Positions 44,607 to 53,358 of a stretch of DNA of 64,000 nucleotides are shown here, piece by piece. The first letter of the stretch is position 1. Each line of letters starts with the position of its first letter. The position numbers were made by a program, and so were the translations under genes. The DNA lies in assembly GCA_039636865.1 (NCBI GenBank), contig CP144172.1:124001-188000 (forward strand). Reading direction: 5' to 3'. The notes under the pieces are model-generated. The model saw only the letters and a program-made list of their open reading frames with translations, searched no databases and was not told where the DNA came from. This DNA comes from Dermatophilaceae bacterium Sec6.4. Its GTDB lineage: Bacteria; Actinomycetota; Actinomycetes; Actinomycetales; Dermatophilaceae.

Positions 44607-45615
44607 GGTGAGCACCTTCCGCATCGCGCAGCTTGCGGGCGACCCGCAGGCTGAGCCATCGATCGAAAGCGATAGCGGCGAGCAGCAGAGCTCCGGCGAT
44701 CGCTCCGTTCCAGAAGGCGCTGATGCGAGCCGCGACCAGCGCCTGGTTGACGGTGTTGAGTAGTAACGCGCCCAATGCGGCGCCGACGATAGTCCCACTG
44801 CCGCCGAAGATCGCGACGCCGCCGACCACCACGGCCGCCACCACCGTCAGTTCGTACCCCAACCCGGAGTTGTTGTTGACCTGGGCGTACTGCGCCACGA
44901 AGAGGGCTCCGGCAAAACCGGCGAGTGCGCCACTGATGACAAAGGCGGTGAAGATCCGTTTGGCCGCGGGCACGCCGGCCAGGTCTGCGGCTTCGGGGTT
45001 GGAACCGATCGCGTAGAACTCCCGACCGCTGCGAAAGCTGCGCATGGCGTACGTAGCGGCGATCACGATGACAGCGACGATGATCGCCAACCACGGCACG
45101 CCGAGGAATGTCTTGTACCCGACTGCGGTCATGGATGTCGGGATGACACTGGCGTTGATCTGTTTGCCGTTGACAACGACCCCGTCGACGCCGCGGATCA
45201 CGTAGAGCATGGCGAGGGTCACGACGAGACTGGGCACCTTCAGCAGCGCGACGATCAGTCCGTTGATGGCGCCGATCACTGCTCCGATCAGCACGGCGAT
45301 CACGAATGCGGACCACACCGGGATCTGGCGGCTGCCGAACAGGTCACCGATCACGTAGGCCGACAAGCCGAGCGTCGAAGCGACCGACAGGTCGACGTTA
45401 CGCGTGACGATGACCAGCGTTTCCCCGACAGCCATCAACGCCACCAGAGCCGCACCGCTGAGTAGTTGTTGGACGCTGCCCGCATCCAGGAAGTGGCTGT
45501 TGACCGAGGTCGTGATGACGACGACGACAGCGATTGCCACCACGATCCCGAGCTCGCGGGCTCGCAGCAGATTCGCGATCCGGCCACTTTTCAGCGGCTG
45601 CAGGACGGCGGTCAT
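44596..45615 (-). CDS. rhaP: Rhamnose ABC transporter permease (RhaP-like)
   Basis: 339 residues starting [13 protein letters not shown]. It has the same RbsC-type fold as the next gene, with [24 protein letters not shown] and the coupling loop [19 protein letters not shown]. Helices run from about 22 to 320. Its ATG overlaps the rhaT stop (ATGA), and its end overlaps rhaQ. The two permeases are clearly different in sequence, as in the RhaP/RhaQ heterodimer. Confidence 0.9.
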   Translation of the reverse strand: MTAVLQPLKSGRIANLLRARELGIVVAIAVVVVITTSVNSHFLDAGSVQQLLSGAALVALMAVGETLVIVTRNVDLSVASTLGLSAYVIGDLFGSRQIPVWSAFVIAVLIGAVIGAINGLIVALLKVPSLVVTLAMLYVIRGVDGVVVNGKQINASVIPTSMTAVGYKTFLGVPWLAIIVAVIVIAATYAMRSFRSGREFYAIGSNPEAADLAGVPAAKRIFTAFVISGALAGFAGALFVAQYAQVNNNSGLGYELTVVAAVVVGGVAIFGGSGTIVGAALGALLLNTVNQALVAARISAFWNGAIAGALLLAAIAFDRWLSLRVARKLRDAEGAHRDL

Positions 45616-47132
45616 GCGGCGGGCACCTGTGCCAGACCGCTGGCTGCGCGCATCACGGTTGCCTCGTCGGCATCGGCGCGATCGAGGGCGGCGGTGATGC
45701 GGCCTTCGTGCAGGACGACGACCCGGTCGGCCATCCCCAGCACCTCAGGCAGCTCCGAAGAGATCATCAAAATTGCCATTCCATTCGTCACGAGAGAGTC
45801 GAGAATGCGGTGCACTTCGGCCTTGGTGCCGACGTCGATGCCGCGCGTCGGCTCGTCGATAATGAGGACGGAGGGGTTACGCGCCAGCCACTTACCGAGC
45901 ACGACTTTCTGCTGGTTGCCACCCGACAACGTCGATACCGGACTGGACATCCGACCGAACTTCAACTGCAGGCGCTTCGCCCAGATACTCGCCAGTCGGC
46001 GCTCCGAGCGAGCCCGGATCAAGCCCTTCGAGCGCAGCTCCTTCATCGAGGCCATTCCCACGTTCTGGTCGATGCCCATATCCATCACCAGACCCTGTTG
46101 GCGTCGATCCTCAGGTACCAGGCCGACCCCGGCGGCCATGGCCGCCCGCGGATCACCGGCAGCCAGTTCCTGCCCGTCGACTCTGACCGTGCCGGAGGTA
46201 CGTGTATCAATACCGAAGATCGCGCGAGCGACCTCTGTGCGCCCGGCTCCGACCAGGCCCGCGAGAGCGACGATCTCGCCACTGCGCACAGTGAACGAGA
46301 TATCGCTGAAAACGCCCTCGCTGCACAGTGACTCCACTTCGAGCATGGGCTTGCCCGGGGTCGTCACGGTTTTCGGGAACAACGAGCTGAGGTCACGGCC
46401 CACCATGGCGCGGATGATGGTGTCGACGTCGAGATCAGCGACCGGCGCCGTGCTCACGAAACGACCATCGCGCATGATCGTGACCCGCTGACAGCTGGCG
46501 AAAACCTCTTCCAGATGGTGACTGATGAACATCACTGCAGCGCCTTGTTCACGCAGCGTCGCCATGACATCGAAGAGTCGCTGCACCTCCACACTGGTCA
46601 GGGCGGCGGTGGGCTCATCCATGACCAGTACCCGCGAATTGAGCGAGAGTGCTTTCGCGATCTCCACAATCTGCTGGTCCGCGACAGACAGCCCTTTGGC
46701 CACTCGTGCGGGATCCAGCGCGACACCCAGCCGGGCGAAGACCTCCCGGGCATCGGCCTCCATCTTCGAGCGGTCGATCCGTCGCCCGGTGGTCAGCGGT
46801 TGACGACCCAGGTAGATGTTCTCGGCGACGCTGAGATCGGGAAAGAGGGTGGGCTCTTGGTAGATGATGGAGATGCCCGCGGCTTTGGACTCTGCGGGAC
46901 CGCGAAACAGTCGAGGCTCACCGTCGACGGTGAGCACCCCGGCATCCGGGGCGTGTACGCCGGCCAGGATCTTGACCATGGTCGACTTCCCCGCACCGTT
47001 CTCGCCCAGCAGCGCGTGAGCTTCGCCCGGGTAGAGCGTGATCCGCCCGTCCGCCAACGCCTGTACCGCTCCGAAGCTCTTCTCGGCATGATCGAGAACG
47101 AGCGTCGGAGTGAGCTGACTGTCGTCGGTCAC
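45612..47132 (-). CDS. rhaT: Rhamnose ABC transporter ATPase (two nucleotide-binding domains)
   Basis: 506 residues with GTG start and AGAGGGG upstream. The layout is that of sugar-type ABC ATPases: domain 1 with Walker [12 protein letters not shown], the unusual signature LSVADQQ and Walker [13 protein letters not shown]; domain 2 with the degenerate Walker [12 protein letters not shown], the canonical LSGGNQQK and Walker [13 protein letters not shown]. The name follows the rhizobial rhaTPQS set and is not the E. coli rhamnose symporter. It is the first gene of the nine-gene operon, with a promoter and an operator just upstream. Confidence 0.93.
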   Translation of the reverse strand: MTDDSQLTPTLVLDHAEKSFGAVQALADGRITLYPGEAHALLGENGAGKSTMVKILAGVHAPDAGVLTVDGEPRLFRGPAESKAAGISIIYQEPTLFPDLSVAENIYLGRQPLTTGRRIDRSKMEADAREVFARLGVALDPARVAKGLSVADQQIVEIAKALSLNSRVLVMDEPTAALTSVEVQRLFDVMATLREQGAAVMFISHHLEEVFASCQRVTIMRDGRFVSTAPVADLDVDTIIRAMVGRDLSSLFPKTVTTPGKPMLEVESLCSEGVFSDISFTVRSGEIVALAGLVGAGRTEVARAIFGIDTRTSGTVRVDGQELAAGDPRAAMAAGVGLVPEDRRQQGLVMDMGIDQNVGMASMKELRSKGLIRARSERRLASIWAKRLQLKFGRMSSPVSTLSGGNQQKVVLGKWLARNPSVLIIDEPTRGIDVGTKAEVHRILDSLVTNGMAILMISSELPEVLGMADRVVVLHEGRITAALDRADADEATVMRAASGLAQVPAA

Positions 47133-47155
47133 GAGTGCCCCTCTGATCGGCTGCG

Positions 47156-47175
47156 TGAGTGAAAGGTTTCACTCA
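47156..47175. promoter_or_regulatory. LacI-type operator upstream of rhaT
   Basis: Perfect palindrome with nine-base arms TGAGTGAAA and TTTCACTCA around GG. It lies 24-43 bases before the rhaT start codon and directly downstream of the -10 box, where a bound repressor would block transcription. A weaker LacI-like site TGATACGTTTTA lies at 47301-47312, nearer the lacI-type gene. Confidence 0.75.
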
Positions 47176-47183
47176 ATGGCAAA

Positions 47184-47212
47184 AACCTAGCTGCTGATTT
47201 GTGTGACGTCAA
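47184..47212 (-). promoter_or_regulatory. Probable promoter of the rhamnose operon
   Basis: On the minus strand a TTGACG -35 box (47212-47207) and a TAGGTT -10 box (47189-47184) are spaced by 17 bases. Transcription would begin at about 47177, at the edge of the palindromic operator. Confidence 0.65.
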
Positions 47213-47385
47213 CCACATTTCCCAAAATTCTTCAACCAGGAACTGGGATATTCCGGGGTAGAGTGAGAGAGGCCTGTCCGGCGAAACTACCTGGATTAAT
47301 TGATACGTTTTAGATGATCCATGACGGATCGTCACCCTGAAGCCGGGCTTCGGGTCTCACTACTTGCACTCCGAGGAGGGCACTC

Positions 47386-48420
47386 ATGCCGGGATCGGTC
47401 AGTGTCGTCGATGTCGCACGCCACGCTGGGGTGTCCCTCGGAACCGTCTCCAATGTGTTGAACCGGCCCAGTCGCGTTTCGGTGAAAACCCGTGAGCGTG
47501 TGTTGAACGCCATCGAAGAGCTGGGTTTTGTGCGCAACGAGGCTGCGCGTCAGTTGCGGTCAGGAAGCAGCCGCACGATCGGCCTGGTCGTGCTCGATAT
47601 CGCGAACCCGTTCTTCACCGACCTCGCTACAGGGGTGGAGCGCGCCGCCGCCTCGTCCGGACTGTCCGTGGTTCTGTGTAACAGCTCAGACGACGCGAAG
47701 CGCGAGGCGCACTACCTGAGCCTGCTCCAGGAGCAGCGGTCCTTCGGCATCCTCATCACACCCGTAGGCGCCCGCAACCCCGCCATTGCGCGTATCCGCC
47801 AGTCCGGCACCCCTGTCGTCCTGGTCGACCGGGGATCTGGACGCGCGCAATGCTCGGTCTCGGTCAACGACCGGATCGGCGGGGAGTTGGCGGTCGGCCA
47901 CCTCATCGCCCAGGGGCACCGACGGATCGCCTTCGCTGGTGGTCCTACGTCGTTGCGCCAGGTCGCTGAACGACTCGAGGGAGCCCGCAATGCCATCGAA
48001 TCCGCGGGCCTGCCGCCGGCTGCCCTACAGGTTATGGACACCAAAGCCCTCACCGTCGCCAGCGGACGGGCAGTCGGCGTGCAGCTGTCGCAAGTGTCCG
48101 TGACGAAACGTCCTACAGCAGCTTTCTGCGCCAATGATCTGCTGGCCCTGGGAGTGCTGCAGGACGCGATGCTTCGGCGACTGGATGTGCCCGGGGATCT
48201 CGCGATCATCGGATACGACGACATCGACTTCGCCAGCTCTGCCACCGTCGCGCTCAGTTCGGTCCGACAGCCGCGGTCCGAACTTGGGCGCGCTGCAACC
48301 GAGTTGCTGGTGGACGAGGCGACCAATGCCAAGGAGCATCGGCATCGCCAGGTGGTGTTCGAGCCTGAACTGGTGGTGCGGGCCTCGACTGCCGGCGAGT
48401 CCGACCGCAGCTGCACGTGA
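47386..48420 (+). CDS. LacI-family transcriptional regulator of the rhamnose/lactate locus
   Basis: 344 residues with GAGGAG before the ATG. The N-terminal helix-turn-helix and hinge VVDVARHAGVSLGTVSNVLNRPSRVS are complete, followed by a sugar-binding domain: GLVVLDIANPFFTDLATGVERAA, ILITPVGARNPAI, FCANDLLALGVLQD and IIGYDDIDFAS. It is divergent from rhaT, 253 bases away, and lies 25 bases before lutA in the same direction. It probably represses both the rhamnose operon and itself, with read-through into lutABC. The inducer is likely rhamnose or rhamnulose, which is inference. Confidence 0.92.
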   Translation: MPGSVSVVDVARHAGVSLGTVSNVLNRPSRVSVKTRERVLNAIEELGFVRNEAARQLRSGSSRTIGLVVLDIANPFFTDLATGVERAAASSGLSVVLCNSSDDAKREAHYLSLLQEQRSFGILITPVGARNPAIARIRQSGTPVVLVDRGSGRAQCSVSVNDRIGGELAVGHLIAQGHRRIAFAGGPTSLRQVAERLEGARNAIESAGLPPAALQVMDTKALTVASGRAVGVQLSQVSVTKRPTAAFCANDLLALGVLQDAMLRRLDVPGDLAIIGYDDIDFASSATVALSSVRQPRSELGRAATELLVDEATNAKEHRHRQVVFEPELVVRASTAGESDRSCT

Positions 48421-48445
48421 CGATCGCGATGACGAGGAGAGACAG

Positions 48446-49183
48446 ATGCGCTTAGCGTTGTTCGCGACCTGCCTGGTGGACGGGCTCTTTCCCGACGTGG
48501 GCAAGGCAACGGTCGCCGTCCTACGCCGTCTCGGGCAGGAGGTGGAGTTTCCCTTGGAGCAGACCTGCTGCGGGCAGATGCATGTCAACACCGGGTACGG
48601 GCGCGAGGCCTACCCGCTGGTGCGTCGTTACGTCGACACATTCGAGCCGTATGACGCGGTCGTGACACCCAGCGGGTCCTGCGCCGGCGCGATCCGACAT
48701 CAGCATCTCGAGCTCGCACGCCAGTTCGGCGACGAGGCTCTCCTCCGGCGGGTCGAGAGCATCGCCCAGCGCACCTACGAACTGTCCGAATTCCTGGTCG
48801 ACGTGCTCGGCGTGACCGACGTCGGCGCCAGCTACCCGCACCGGGTGACATACCACCCGACCTGCCACTCCCTGCGCGTGTTGAGGGTCGGTGATCGGCC
48901 ACTGCAATTGCTGCGCGCGGTCGACGGGCTGGACCTGGTGGAACTGCCGGACGCCGACACGTGCTGCGGCTTCGGCGGCACCTTCGCACTGAAGAACTCA
49001 CAGACCTCCACCGCGATGCTCGCCGACAAAATACGCGCGATCCAGTCGACCGATGCACAGATGTGCGTAGCCGGCGACGCGTCCTGCCTGATGCATATCG
49101 GCGGCGGAATGTCGCGCCTGAGCATCGGTACAGAGACTGTCCATCTGGCACAAATTCTTGCTTCGACCAAGGACGCGCGATGA
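48446..49183 (+). CDS. lutA: L-lactate oxidation complex, Fe-S subunit LutA
   Basis: 245 residues from the ATG at 48446, with GAGGAG upstream. Two CCG cysteine-rich domains are visible: QTCCGQ, PSGSCAG, HPTCHS, DTCCGFGG and GDASCLMH. LutA works with LutB and LutC to oxidise L-lactate to pyruvate without a flavin LDH. The 104 codons open upstream lie in the LacI-type gene and are not coding in this frame. The end overlaps lutB (ATGA). Confidence 0.94.
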   Translation: MRLALFATCLVDGLFPDVGKATVAVLRRLGQEVEFPLEQTCCGQMHVNTGYGREAYPLVRRYVDTFEPYDAVVTPSGSCAGAIRHQHLELARQFGDEALLRRVESIAQRTYELSEFLVDVLGVTDVGASYPHRVTYHPTCHSLRVLRVGDRPLQLLRAVDGLDLVELPDADTCCGFGGTFALKNSQTSTAMLADKIRAIQSTDAQMCVAGDASCLMHIGGGMSRLSIGTETVHLAQILASTKDAR

Positions 49184-50685
49184 CCACCTTCCTCGGCATG
49201 CCGACCGCCTCCCCCACCACGCATCTACGGACCAGTGAATCATTTCCGCAAGCCGCGCGATCCGGGCTCGCCAACTCCCAGCAGCGCCACAACCTGCGCG
49301 CCGCAACGACCACCATTCGCGCCAAGCGCGCTGATGTCGTGGCCGAGCTCGATGACTGGGAAGAACTACGGGCGGCGGGTGCCGCGATCAAAGACCACAC
49401 CCTTGCCCAACTGCCGCACTACCTCGAGCTGTTCGAAGCTGCGGTGATCGCCAACGGTGGAACCGTGCACTGGGCACGCGACGGCGACGAAGCCAATGAG
49501 ATCGTCACCCGTCTCGTTCGGGCTACCGGTGAAACCGAAGTCGTCAAGGTCAAATCGATGGCTACCGAAGAGATCGGGCTCAACGAAGCGCTGACCGCCG
49601 CCGGTATCACCGCCACTGAGACCGACCTCGCGGAGCTGATAGTCCAGCTCGGCGACGACCGACCCAGCCACATCCTGGTGCCCGCAATCCACCGCAACCG
49701 CAGTGAAATCCGCGACATCTTCCTGGGGAACATGCAAGACGTCGACCCAGCTCTCACCAACGACCCAGAGGTGCTGGCGGGCGCTGCCCGGGTGCACCTG
49801 CGGCGCAAATTCTTGTCCGCAAAGGTCGCGATCAGCGGCGCGAACTTCGGTGTCGCGGACACCGGCACCCTGTGCGTGGTGGAATCCGAGGGCAACGGAC
49901 GGATGTGCCTGACGCTGCCGCGCACTCTGATCACCGTGATGGGCATCGAGAAGCTGGTCCCGACCTGGCGCGACCTGGAGGTCTATTTGCAGCTGCTGCC
50001 GCGGTCCTCCACCGGTGAGCGGATGAACCCGTACACCTCGATGTGGACCGGCGCCACCGAAGGGCAGGACTTCCACGTCGTCCTGCTCGACAACGGACGG
50101 ACCGCGACGCTGGCCGACCCACGCGGCCGTTCGGCGCTGCGCTGTATCCGCTGCTCGGCCTGCCTCAACGTCTGCCCCGTCTACGAGCGGGCCGGCGGTC
50201 ACGCCTACGGATCCGTCTATCCAGGGCCGATCGGTGCTGTGCTGTCCCCGCAACTGACCGGCGTGAAGGACAATCCGTCGCTGCCGTTCGCATCGTCGTT
50301 GTGCGGCGCCTGCTACGACGTCTGCCCGGTAGCGATCGACATCCCGACCATGTTGGTGCATCTACGCGAAGAGGTTGTGTTGTCGAAACGGACGCAGCAC
50401 CGGTTGCCGACTGCTGAGTCCGCGAGCATGAGTGCCGCCGCGTGGACGATGACTTCCAGGAGACGGTGGACCGCCGCGTTGCGGGCGATGTCTCTGGGCC
50501 GGTCGGTGACCCGGCTACCCGCTCTGCCTCCGCCACTGTCAGCCTGGGTGCGCTCACGGGACCTGCCACAACCGCCGCGGGAGAGCCTGCGGGACTGGTG
50601 GGTACGCGAAGGGTCGACCGACTCGGCAGCCGACACCGCTGCCGACCCGGATGCAGGAACGTCGGATGCGCGGGGTCCGCGATGA
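49180..50685 (+). CDS. lutB: L-lactate oxidation complex, ferredoxin-type subunit LutB
   Basis: 501 residues from the ATG at 49180. The N-terminal LUD domain shows KSMATEEIGLNEAL, AKVAISGANFGVADTGTLCVVESEGNGRMCLTLP. Two 4Fe-4S motifs follow: CIRCSACLNVCP (about residues 315-326) and CGACYDVCP. A disordered, Asp/Ala-rich tail ends the protein. It overlaps lutA by four bases and lutC by four bases. The complex is cytoplasmic or membrane-associated and hands electrons to an unknown acceptor. Confidence 0.95.
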   Translation: MTTFLGMPTASPTTHLRTSESFPQAARSGLANSQQRHNLRAATTTIRAKRADVVAELDDWEELRAAGAAIKDHTLAQLPHYLELFEAAVIANGGTVHWARDGDEANEIVTRLVRATGETEVVKVKSMATEEIGLNEALTAAGITATETDLAELIVQLGDDRPSHILVPAIHRNRSEIRDIFLGNMQDVDPALTNDPEVLAGAARVHLRRKFLSAKVAISGANFGVADTGTLCVVESEGNGRMCLTLPRTLITVMGIEKLVPTWRDLEVYLQLLPRSSTGERMNPYTSMWTGATEGQDFHVVLLDNGRTATLADPRGRSALRCIRCSACLNVCPVYERAGGHAYGSVYPGPIGAVLSPQLTGVKDNPSLPFASSLCGACYDVCPVAIDIPTMLVHLREEVVLSKRTQHRLPTAESASMSAAAWTMTSRRRWTAALRAMSLGRSVTRLPALPPPLSAWVRSRDLPQPPRESLRDWWVREGSTDSAADTAADPDAGTSDARGPR

Positions 50686-51287
50686 ACGCGCGCCAGGAGA
50701 TTCTGCAGCGCATCCACACCGCCCTGGCGGACCGACCCGAAGCGGTGAGCATCGTGCGCGACTACCACCTGGCGGGCTCGCGGCCGGTGGATGTGGATAT
50801 TTTCGCCGAGCGGGTGGCCGACTACCGCGCCACCGTCTACCGATGCGCGGCAGCCGACGCCCGGGACTGTATCGACGAGATGCTGCGGTCTCACTCGATC
50901 ACCGAAGTTGCCCTGCCGCAGGGATTTCCCACTCACTGGGAGCCGTCGGTGCAGCTCACCGCCGAACCGGTGAGCGTGCCCGAGCTGGACCGGATCTCCG
51001 CCGTGATCACCACCTGCAGCGTCGGCATCGAGCAGACCGGAACGATCGTGCTCGACGCCGGGCCGGGTCAGGGCGCGCGAATGCTCACCCTCGTGCCCGA
51101 CTACCACCTCATCGTGATCACAGAGGATCAAGTGGTCGCGGCGGTCCCCGACGCGATCGCAGCACTCGATCCGACTCGCCCACAAACCTGGATCAGCGGC
51201 CCGAGCGCCACCAGCGATATCGAGCTACGCCGCGTGGAAGGCGTACACGGCCCCCGCACACTCGACGTCCTGCTCGTCGCCCGCTGA
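50682..51287 (+). CDS. lutC: L-lactate oxidation complex, LUD-domain subunit LutC
   Basis: 201 residues, one LUD domain: MNARQEILQRIHTAL, AVITTCSVGIEQTGTIVLDAGPGQGARMLTLVPDYHLIVI and WISGPSATSDIELRRVEGVHGPRTLDVLLV. The conserved GPSATSDIE and GVHGP are family hallmarks. It overlaps lutB (ATGA). Its TGA is immediately adjacent to the stop codon of the convergent thioredoxin/NHL gene, with no base between. Confidence 0.95.
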   Translation: MNARQEILQRIHTALADRPEAVSIVRDYHLAGSRPVDVDIFAERVADYRATVYRCAAADARDCIDEMLRSHSITEVALPQGFPTHWEPSVQLTAEPVSVPELDRISAVITTCSVGIEQTGTIVLDAGPGQGARMLTLVPDYHLIVITEDQVVAAVPDAIAALDPTRPQTWISGPSATSDIELRRVEGVHGPRTLDVLLVAR

Positions 51288-53135
51288 TCAGACGCCGCGT
51301 AGGTCCAGGTGCAGCTCGGTGGACGCGCCGGCTGCCAACACGACAGGGATGCCCCAGTCCTGTTGATAGAGATGACAAGCCGCGTATTCCGGGAACTCCC
51401 CGGTCACCGGGTCTCCGTCGCAGGCTGCCGCCCGCACCGAGATGTGCAGGGTGCCATCGCCCACCGCTGGGTCGAGCACGAGCGTCCTTGTCAGGCCGGG
51501 AGCGGTGCCATCACCTTCCCGGATCAGCGCCTGCGGGGTCGCAGACACCATCAACTGCGTCGGATCGCCATATCTGTTGTCGAGTTTCTGTCCGGTAGGC
51601 GGTTCGAACGCGATCCGCAGCGTCACCTCGCCCGGTGCCAGCAGCGTCACAGGTCGCTGAGTGCGGTGCGCCCCTCCCTGCACCTGCTGGGCCTGTGCGG
51701 GTACCGCTACCCGGGTCACCTGGTGCGCGCCGGACTCGACAACGAGTAGTCGCGTTCCCTCGTCACCTCGCTCGATGAGCACGTCGCTCGGCTCAGCCAG
51801 ATCCGTGGCCAGCGTGCTGACCTGGCCGGTCTCCGGGTCGTAGCGTCGGATCGCCCCGTTGTAGGTGTCGGCGAGCGCAACGCTGCCGTCGGGTAGCTCG
51901 GTGACCCCGAGCGGATGCTGCAGCAGCGCCCGGTCGCCGGGTCCGTCGACGTGACCGAAGTCGAAGAGGCCCTGACCGATATGAGTCAAGACCTCGAACC
52001 CGCTGTCCTGCAGCGTGATCGAGCGAAGAGCCGATGATTCGGCATCCGCGATCCAGACCTTCGTGCCATCTGCGGAGGTCGCCAGGCCAGAGGGCTGCGC
52101 GAACCACGCGTCGTGCGCTGCACCGTCCCGCACGCCCTCCGCGCTGGTGCCCGCCAACACTGCGACAGTGCTGTCTGCCGGGTCCGTGCCCAGGTGCAAC
52201 ACCCACAACTGGTGCGTGCCGGCCATCGCGATCACCGCCCGGTCGATCCACCACGTGATGTCCCACGGTGTCGAGAGGTCCTGCCTGCTCGCTGCGCCCC
52301 CACCGGAACGCTCCCGCAACTGCCGACCGGTGCCCGCTTCCACGCGAATTCGTGCATCCGACAATCGGATCGATGCAATCTGGTGGTGGACACTGTCAGC
52401 CACCAGGACGTCATAACCGACTCGCTGCGCCACCTCGGGCGGGAGCACGCAGAGGCCTTGTGGCTCGGCGAATACGTCGGGCCCGCCATACCTCGCGCGC
52501 TCGGTCGTCAGGTCGCTCTCGAGATGGACGACTTCGTGGTGAGCCGTGTCAGAGATGAGATAACTGCCGTCATGCAGGACCTCCATCTTGCCCGGGAAGC
52601 GCAACGCCGTAGGTGCTGCTGACGGAGCGACATATGGTGAATCTCCGCGCGTCAGTGTGCCTTTGGCGTCATGCTCAACGATCAGTTCGTCGATCAGCAC
52701 GCGGAGCCCGTGCGCGTGCCCCTCACCCGACAGTTGAGCGACGATGTACCCCTGCGGGTCGATGACCACGAGCGTCGGCCACGCGCGCGCCGCGTACGCC
52801 TGCCATGTCGTCAAGTCGGGATCGTCGAGCACCGGGTGCTCGACGGAGTACCGCTCGACGGCCGCTTCCACTGCAGCGGGCTCGCCCTCATGCTCGAACT
52901 TGGGTGAATGAATGCCGAGGAGCACGACTTCATCCGCGAATTCGCCCTCCAGTGGGCGCAGTTCGTCGAGCACGTGCAGGCAGTTGACACAGCAGAACGT
53001 CCAGAAGTCCAGGACGACGATCTTGCCGCGCAGGCTTTTCAGGGTGATGTCGACTCCCCCGGTGTTCAACCACCGTCGGCCGGCCAACTCCGGCGCCCGC
53101 ACCGCTATCTTCGACCTTCCCACTGCTTCGCTCAC
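51288..53135 (-). CDS. Thioredoxin-like / NHL-repeat protein (NHLRC2-like)
   Basis: 615 residues from the GTG at 53135, preceded by AAGGGA; an upstream ATG at 53168 has no good ribosome site. The N-terminal TlpA-type thioredoxin fold (about 10-165) has the redox motif FWTFCCVNCLHVLDELRPL, with C48, C49 and C52, the variant found in the NHLRC2 group. A beta-propeller of NHL repeats follows (about 185-480: GKMEVLHDGSYLISDTAHHEV, SGLATSADGTKVWIADAESS, GVTELPDGSVALADTYNGAI). A C-terminal beta-sandwich ends it. There is no signal peptide, so it should be cytoplasmic. Its role is unclear. Confidence 0.88.
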   Translation of the reverse strand: MSEAVGRSKIAVRAPELAGRRWLNTGGVDITLKSLRGKIVVLDFWTFCCVNCLHVLDELRPLEGEFADEVVLLGIHSPKFEHEGEPAAVEAAVERYSVEHPVLDDPDLTTWQAYAARAWPTLVVIDPQGYIVAQLSGEGHAHGLRVLIDELIVEHDAKGTLTRGDSPYVAPSAAPTALRFPGKMEVLHDGSYLISDTAHHEVVHLESDLTTERARYGGPDVFAEPQGLCVLPPEVAQRVGYDVLVADSVHHQIASIRLSDARIRVEAGTGRQLRERSGGGAASRQDLSTPWDITWWIDRAVIAMAGTHQLWVLHLGTDPADSTVAVLAGTSAEGVRDGAAHDAWFAQPSGLATSADGTKVWIADAESSALRSITLQDSGFEVLTHIGQGLFDFGHVDGPGDRALLQHPLGVTELPDGSVALADTYNGAIRRYDPETGQVSTLATDLAEPSDVLIERGDEGTRLLVVESGAHQVTRVAVPAQAQQVQGGAHRTQRPVTLLAPGEVTLRIAFEPPTGQKLDNRYGDPTQLMVSATPQALIREGDGTAPGLTRTLVLDPAVGDGTLHISVRAAACDGDPVTGEFPEYAACHLYQQDWGIPVVLAAGASTELHLDLRGV

Positions 53136-53196
53136 AAATCCCTTAACGCACCGAGGGCGCACTGTCATCCCGCCGGATTCTCAGCTGGGCGGGCGG

Positions 53197-53252
53197 TTTG
53201 CGTTCGTGACCCTCCCTATTGCAACGGCCACCGACGTAAACCGGCCACCTCG
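53197..53252. repeat. Left copy of a 56-base repeat flanking the AbiEi/DUF559 gene
   Basis: It matches 54353-54408 without gaps at 42 of 56 positions. The last 21 bases, starting CGACGTAAACCGGCCACC, differ from the right copy at two positions. The copy also contains a weak inverted pair GGTTTGCGT / ACGTAAACC. It starts 61 bases from the Trx/NHL start and ends 107 bases before the next gene. Confidence 0.7.
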
Positions 53253-53358
53253 CCCGGAATCGTGCACCTCGTCCACACCCCGTTTCCGCGACCGCAACCA
53301 TCCACACCCCGGGTGCATCGGCGCCGCGCCTTCGCCGGCGGCAGTGCAGGGTCCTGCA

